Part shown: positions 59,919 through 64,000 of the stretch, piece after piece
Layout of the letters: each line of letters opens with the position of its first letter
How positions within the stretch are numbered: position 1 is the first letter of the stretch
NCBI GenBank assembly: GCA_002426015.1
Contig: DINS01000021.1
Span: forward strand, 128,095-192,094
Direction of reading: 5' to 3'
DNA length: 64,000 nt
From: Flavobacteriaceae bacterium UBA5534
GTDB lineage: Bacteria > Bacteroidota > Bacteroidia > Flavobacteriales > Flavobacteriaceae
The notes under the pieces: model-generated
Seen by the model: the letters and a program-made list of their open reading frames with translations, nothing else
What the model was told of the DNA's origin: nothing
Database searches by the model: none
Position numbers and translations under genes: made by a program

Positions 59919-61784
59919 ATGAAAAATTTATTTTCAAACATTAAAGGAGATGCCTTTGGAGGTATCACAGCAGGAATCGTCGCTTTGCCCTTGGCATTGG
60001 CGTTTGGTGTTTCTTCTGGATTAGGACCAAGTGCAGGACTTTATGGCGCCATATTTTTAAGCTTTTTTGCTGCTTTATTTGGTGGTACAAATACACAGAT
60101 TTCTGGTCCAACTGCTCCAATGACTGCTGTAAGTATGGTGGTTATTGCCGGAATCATCGCAGCTAATGATGGTGATTTAAACAAAGCACTACCTGCTATT
60201 TTAACTGTGTTTTTATTGGCTGGACTTATACAAGTTGGACTTGGGTTTCTTGGGTTTGGAAAATATATAAAATACATTCCGTATCCTGTAGTTTCTGGTT
60301 TTATGACTGCTATTGGAGTTATTATTCTTGTAACACAAATTCTTCCTGCTGTAGGTTACTATCCAAAAGAAGATATGCCTTATGTTGAAACCTTCAAGCC
60401 TCAAGCAGAAGAAATCATCCTTGAAAACATTCTTAAAGAAGAAGCAGGCGAAGGAATTTTGGTACTCGAAGATTTTAAGGAAACCATTAAAAGAGCTGAA
60501 GGCATTTCACAAGAAGATATTTTAAAAGAATCTAAAACATTAGCTGCTAATAATGCTTCAGGTGTTTTAGGCGCATTAAAAGTATTGCCTCAAGCGTTAA
60601 AAAACATTAGTTGGTTAGAGCTTATTTTAGCTCTTTCAACTATTTTTATTATCTACGGATTTAAGCGTATTACAACAGCTGTTCCAAGTACGCTCGTCGC
60701 TTTGGTTATTGTCTCTGGTGTTGCTGTTGGTTTTGGGTTAGATTATCGCCCTATTGAAGAAATCCCATCAGGACTTCCTATTCCAAATCTAGAAATTATT
60801 ACAGGTTTTAGTTTAAGCAGCATAACACCTTATGTCTTTACCGCACTTACATTAGCGCTTTTGGGAGCTATTGATTCGTTGCTTACAAGTGTTGTTGCAG
60901 ATAATATGACCAAGACCAAACACCAACCTAATAAAGAGTTAATAGGTCAAGGAATTGGTAATAGTATTGGAGCTATTTTTGGTGGTATTCCAGGAGCTGG
61001 AGCTACTATTAGAACCGTTGTAAACATTAAATCTGGTGGTAAAACCAAACTATCTGGTATGATAGCAGGTATTATGCTATTATTTATTTTGCTGGCTTTA
61101 GGCCCTATTGCTTCAAGAATTCCAGCAGCTGTGTTAGCGGGAATTTTAATAACTGTAGGTATTGGAGTGATGGATTATAAAGGTTTAAAAGCTATTCCTA
61201 GTTTGCCTCGCGATATGAAGATAGGCCCTCTAAAAGTGAGTTCCGAGGTTATTATAATGCTCGTAGTATTGGTGCTTTCTAGTTTATGGAATTTGGTATA
61301 TGCTGTAGGGATTGGTCTTGTTATCGCTTCATTAATGTTCATGAAAAAAATAGGTGATTTAACTGCCGAACGTTCTGATGTAAAATCATTACTTAAAGAA
61401 AAAGCTTGGGAAGATGAAGCTGATTTTCCTGAACGATTAAAAGAAGAAGTGTTTATAAAACATATTAAAGGACCCCTGTTTTTTGGTTCTACAAGCGATT
61501 TTCAACAACTTGCAAAACAAATTCCTAAAACCGCTTCAACCGTTGTGATTAGGCTCGGCAGAATGCAATATATGGATCAGTCTGGTCTATATGCTATGGA
61601 AGATGTATTGGTCGATTTAAGAAAAGATAACATCAATGTGCTTTTTGTAGGACTTTTACAGCAACCTCGCTATATGATGGAACGAATAGATATTATTCCG
61701 GATTTGATTCCTAAAGAACATATATTTACTACTTTTAAGGATTGCCTAACCTGGATTAAAGCCAATGTTAAGGATAAACATTAA
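59919..61784 (+). CDS. SulP family anion transporter 2
   Basis: The 621-residue SulP permease has GGITAGIVALPLALAFGVSSGLGPSAG and ISGPTAPMTAVSMVVIAGI at the start and a C-terminal STAS domain (about 505-610, GPLFFGSTSDFQQLAK, YMDQSGLYAMEDVL). It differs from transporter 1 by a hydrophilic Glu/Lys-rich insertion (about 150-215) between membrane helices. It pairs with the second carbonic anhydrase 11 bases downstream, so bicarbonate is again the likely substrate. Confidence 0.92.
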   Translation: MKNLFSNIKGDAFGGITAGIVALPLALAFGVSSGLGPSAGLYGAIFLSFFAALFGGTNTQISGPTAPMTAVSMVVIAGIIAANDGDLNKALPAILTVFLLAGLIQVGLGFLGFGKYIKYIPYPVVSGFMTAIGVIILVTQILPAVGYYPKEDMPYVETFKPQAEEIILENILKEEAGEGILVLEDFKETIKRAEGISQEDILKESKTLAANNASGVLGALKVLPQALKNISWLELILALSTIFIIYGFKRITTAVPSTLVALVIVSGVAVGFGLDYRPIEEIPSGLPIPNLEIITGFSLSSITPYVFTALTLALLGAIDSLLTSVVADNMTKTKHQPNKELIGQGIGNSIGAIFGGIPGAGATIRTVVNIKSGGKTKLSGMIAGIMLLFILLALGPIASRIPAAVLAGILITVGIGVMDYKGLKAIPSLPRDMKIGPLKVSSEVIIMLVVLVLSSLWNLVYAVGIGLVIASLMFMKKIGDLTAERSDVKSLLKEKAWEDEADFPERLKEEVFIKHIKGPLFFGSTSDFQQLAKQIPKTASTVVIRLGRMQYMDQSGLYAMEDVLVDLRKDNINVLFVGLLQQPRYMMERIDIIPDLIPKEHIFTTFKDCLTWIKANVKDKH

Positions 61785-61795
61785 ATATATCTTTT

Positions 61796-62422
61796 ATGAA
61801 TTTAGACAGAGTATTTGAAAACAACGAAGTATGGATTAAAGAAAAGCTATCTGTAAACCCAAAATACTTTGATGAATTAGGAGAAGGTCAGAATCCTGAA
61901 TTATTATTTATTGGCTGTTCAGACAGTCGTGTCACTGCCGAAGAACTAATGGGTCTTGGTCCTGGTGAAGCCTTTGTACATCGTAATATAGCAAACATGG
62001 TTTCTGGAACAGACTTAAATGTGATGTCTGTTGTAGAATATGCTGTAGTACATTTAAAAGTAAACCATGTTGTTGTTTGCGGTCATTATGCTTGTGGTGG
62101 TGTAAAAGCAGCCATGCAATCTGCCGATTTGGGCATTTTAAACCCTTGGTTACGTAATATTAGAGATGTATATCGTCTTCATAAAAACAAACTTAATGCT
62201 ATAGCATCTGAAGAAGATCGATATGATAGACTTGTTGAGCTAAATGTACAAGAACAATGTGTAAACCTTATTAAAACAGCTGCAGTACAAAAAGCTGTAA
62301 GAGAAAGAGGTTTAAAAGTACATGGATGGGTCTTTGATATCCATTCAGGCAAACTCATTGATTTAAAAATCGATTTTGAAACTATTCTCGAAAACATTAG
62401 AGAAATTTATCATTTAGATTAA
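61796..62422 (+). CDS. Beta-carbonic anhydrase 2 (Can-like)
   Basis: The 208-residue enzyme has FIGCSDSRVTAEELMGLGPGEAFVHRNIAN (zinc Cys near 41, Asp/Arg) and VCGHYACGGVKAAM (His near 97, Cys near 100). This is the plant/E. coli Can type, clearly distinct in sequence from the first carbonic anhydrase (which has LGHTACGAVKGA), so the two are not a recent duplication. It is cytosolic and last in the anion cluster, ended by a bidirectional terminator. Confidence 0.94.
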   Translation: MNLDRVFENNEVWIKEKLSVNPKYFDELGEGQNPELLFIGCSDSRVTAEELMGLGPGEAFVHRNIANMVSGTDLNVMSVVEYAVVHLKVNHVVVCGHYACGGVKAAMQSADLGILNPWLRNIRDVYRLHKNKLNAIASEEDRYDRLVELNVQEQCVNLIKTAAVQKAVRERGLKVHGWVFDIHSGKLIDLKIDFETILENIREIYHLD

Positions 62423-62426
62423 CACT

Positions 62427-62457
62427 AAAAAGCCACACAAATTGAGTGGCTTTTTTT
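62427..62457. terminator. Bidirectional terminator between carbonic anhydrase 2 and cvpA
   Basis: AAAAAGCCAC pairs with GTGGCTTTTT around a 9-base loop, with T runs on both strands. The convergent genes share it. Confidence 0.82.
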
Positions 62458-62980
62458 ATACGTTATCTTCAAGAATATCTACTTCTTCTTTAATCTCTTT
62501 TTTATTCAAAATACTAGGGAAAATCTTAGGCGCAAATCCCTTAACTGGTTTATAAAGCATAGAGTCTTCTATAGACTCTTCATCAGTAAAAGGGATAGCG
62601 CTATTCATACTGTCAAAAACAATTAAAACAACACTTAATATCAATCCTATTTTTAACACTCCAAAAAGGCCTCCAAGTATTTTATTTATAATTCCCAAAG
62701 CGGCAAAATCTGCTAGTTTGGTTAATGCTTTTCCTGCTAAAGCAATTACTAATACTATCACAACAAAAGTGATTGCAAATGCAGTAATATTAATTGTTTT
62801 CTCACTCCATTCTGTTTTATCCATTAAAAAATTAGCTGCAAAATCACTAAAATGTATAGCTCCATAAACTCCAGCTACTAATGCAACCAGCGAAGCAACC
62901 TCAACAAAAAGACCATTTATTAATCCTCTAACTAATCCAAAAATTAATAATGCTGCCAAAACGATGTCTAAAACACTCAT
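62456..62980 (-). CDS. CvpA family membrane protein
   Basis: The 174-residue protein has four hydrophobic helices and the CvpA/colicin V production family pattern: VLDIVLAALLIFGLVRGLINGLFVEVASLVALVAG at the start (split here by family-conserved Gly and Arg) and GIINKILGGLFGVLKIGLILSVVLIVFD later. It is an inner-membrane protein with a link to envelope or purine/colicin functions in E. coli only. It is divergent from the gene at 63062. Confidence 0.88.
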   Translation of the reverse strand: MSVLDIVLAALLIFGLVRGLINGLFVEVASLVALVAGVYGAIHFSDFAANFLMDKTEWSEKTINITAFAITFVVIVLVIALAGKALTKLADFAALGIINKILGGLFGVLKIGLILSVVLIVFDSMNSAIPFTDEESIEDSMLYKPVKGFAPKIFPSILNKKEIKEEVDILEDNV

Positions 62981-63061
62981 ATCGTATAGAATTTTATCAA
63001 ATATAAGTTAACTTTGCGACTTTATAATTAAAGCAATTTTCACTAAAGTGAATATATATAT

Positions 63062-63418
63062 ATGTCAAGAGACGAACAATTAAAACAACGTTGGGATTTA
63101 GTGGTCCAAAAATTATCAGCTCAATTTGCTGAAGGCGACACTTTAGATTTGGATGCCATTATTTATCTCATTGGAGTACAAGAACTTGGTCAACCTCATC
63201 GCAAATTTAAAAAAGACCACAAATTAGACCTTATGCACATTGCTATTTGTCGTCTATTAGAGCCTTATGGTTATTATGAGTTTGATTTTTATGATGAAGA
63301 TAAATGGCCACATTATAAAGTAAAAGAAACTCTGCCACATCTTAAAGCTGGTGAACAAAGTGTATTGATGAAAGAAGCCATTGTGAACTATTTCATAGAG
63401 TCGGAATATATAGAATAA
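63062..63418 (+). CDS. Conserved hypothetical protein
   Basis: The 118-residue acidic cytosolic protein has no signal peptide or membrane helix. Notable segments are LDAIIYLIGVQELG, KDHKLDLMHIAICRLLEPYGYYEFDFYD and ESEYIE. I do not recognise a family. It lies 81 bases from the divergent cvpA start and 37 bases before pheS, which has its own -7 box between them. Confidence 0.72.
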   Translation: MSRDEQLKQRWDLVVQKLSAQFAEGDTLDLDAIIYLIGVQELGQPHRKFKKDHKLDLMHIAICRLLEPYGYYEFDFYDEDKWPHYKVKETLPHLKAGEQSVLMKEAIVNYFIESEYIE

Positions 63419-63425
63419 GATTTAC

Positions 63426-63433
63426 TAAATTTG
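63426..63433 (+). promoter_or_regulatory. -7 promoter box of pheS
   Basis: TAAATTTG, an exact TAnnTTTG, lies 22 bases before the pheS ATG. Confidence 0.65.
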
Positions 63434-63455
63434 CAGTCATTTTTGAATTGATATC

Positions 63456-64000
63456 ATGATAGACAAGATAAAAGAACTTATTGCTGAAGCAGAAGCATTT
63501 AAAGCACAATCTAAAGAGGAGGTTGAAGCATTTCGTATAAAATATTTAGGCAAAAAAGGGTTGCTTAACGATTATTTTGCTGAATTCAAAAATGTAGCCA
63601 ACGATCAAAAAAAAGAATTTGGACAGGTTATCAATGCACTTAAAAAAACTGCTGAAGATAAAGTAAATGCTTTAAAAGAAGAACTTGAAAGCAAAGAAGA
63701 AGTAAAAGGGGTTTCTGGCGATTTATCTCGTCCTGGTGAGCCTGTTCAACTTGGTGCTCGCCATCCTATATCTATTGTAAAAAACCAGATTATAGATATC
63801 TTTTCGCGTATTGGTTTCAATGTAAGTGAAGGTCCAGAAATTGAAGACGATTGGCATAACTTTACAGCATTAAATTTACCTGAATATCATCCAGCAAGAG
63901 ATATGCAGGATACATTTTTTATTCAAACCAATCCAGATATTTTATTGCGTACACACACAAGTTCTGTACAAGTGCGTTATATGGAAAACAACAAACCTCC
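63456..64000 (+). CDS. pheS: Phenylalanyl-tRNA synthetase alpha subunit (partial, N-terminal)
   Basis: From ATG at 63456 the frame is open to the window end (about 181 codons visible). It begins with a helical coiled-coil arm (MIDKIKELIAEAEAF, FRIKYLGKKGLLNDYF), followed by the class II catalytic domain entry GARHPISIVKNQIIDIFSRIG, GFNVSEGPEIEDDWHNF and the motif 2 start LLRTHTSSVQVRYME. This is the PheS subunit of the tetrameric enzyme; about half of the protein lies outside the window. Confidence 0.95.
   Translation, partial: MIDKIKELIAEAEAFKAQSKEEVEAFRIKYLGKKGLLNDYFAEFKNVANDQKKEFGQVINALKKTAEDKVNALKEELESKEEVKGVSGDLSRPGEPVQLGARHPISIVKNQIIDIFSRIGFNVSEGPEIEDDWHNFTALNLPEYHPARDMQDTFFIQTNPDILLRTHTSSVQVRYMENNKP

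Noticed and set aside
1..64000. CRISPR arrays, prophage, insertion sequences or a defence island
   Set aside because: No regularly spaced repeats, transposase, integrase or phage structural genes were found on either strand; the gene content is chromosomal and mostly housekeeping.

Overview
The window looks like a chromosomal segment of a marine-type Flavobacteriaceae (Bacteroidota). This is inferred from the AT-rich sequence, promoter boxes of the TAnnTTTG class in place of a sigma70 -10 box, a Bat aerotolerance operon, a type IX secretion (T9SS) C-terminal sorting domain, and families typical of the group (DUF4412, DUF3109, DUF4286, DUF2490, DUF6428). The genus cannot be fixed from the sequence. 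No phage, insertion sequence or CRISPR array was seen.

Region by region. 1-4.1 kb: end of a secreted YwqK/MORN-type protein, then an OprO/P-type porin and a PiT phosphate transporter fused to a PhoU-like tail. Both transport genes carry 11-bp direct repeats that look like Pho boxes. 4.2-7.9 kb: nrdB-nrdA ribonucleotide reductase. 7.9-12.1 kb: a LytTR response regulator, its TPR-containing LytS-like kinase, and a secreted DUF4412 protein. 12.1-18.8 kb: DUF3109, MarC, a small membrane protein, a flavoprotein, S41 protease, dCMP deaminase, HupE-like protein and umuC-umuD. 18.9-21.4 kb: tRNA-Leu(CAA), prs, rplY (L25/CTC) and pth. 21.5-24.7 kb: a T9SS-exported metalloprotease. 24.8-36.5 kb: mostly housekeeping genes (ribF, HTTM protein, serS, TPR protein, GNAT, DUF4286, rsmA, mgtE, cupin, 2-hydroxyacid dehydrogenase, DUF1801, VOC). 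36.7-39.1 kb: a DUF4870-like protein and a short ars operon ending in an ArsN1-ArsC fusion. 39.1-47.2 kb: an OlsF-like double acyltransferase, aspartate kinase, GNAT, fbp, an AlbA_2 protein, an SDR and an aldo/keto reductase. 47.4-56.5 kb: moxR-DUF58-BatA/B/C/D/E. 56.6-62.4 kb: two SulP transporter plus beta-carbonic anhydrase pairs around a DUF2490 protein. 62.5-64 kb: cvpA, a small conserved protein and the start of pheS.

The least ordinary signal lies between genes. Three intergenic sites carry paired 11-bp direct repeats exactly 21 bp apart (minus-strand consensus near ACCAWTYATAC), the geometry used by LytTR-domain regulators. One lies next to the LytTR gene, one upstream of the DUF4412 gene, and one in a large gap after fbp. 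Two of the three sit upstream of minus-strand segments that hold no gene but end in strong terminator hairpins and share the 12-mer TGATTAATAGCA (plus-strand reading). They are therefore candidates for a LytTR-controlled small-RNA family. A related hairpin unit is duplicated, with a compensatory base-pair change. Other points of interest are a terminator with no gene in the Pho-box-rich region before the porin, a 22-codon membrane peptide with its own promoter and terminator, the ArsN1-ArsC fusion, the doubled SulP/carbonic anhydrase module, and two copies of an 84-86 bp interspersed repeat.
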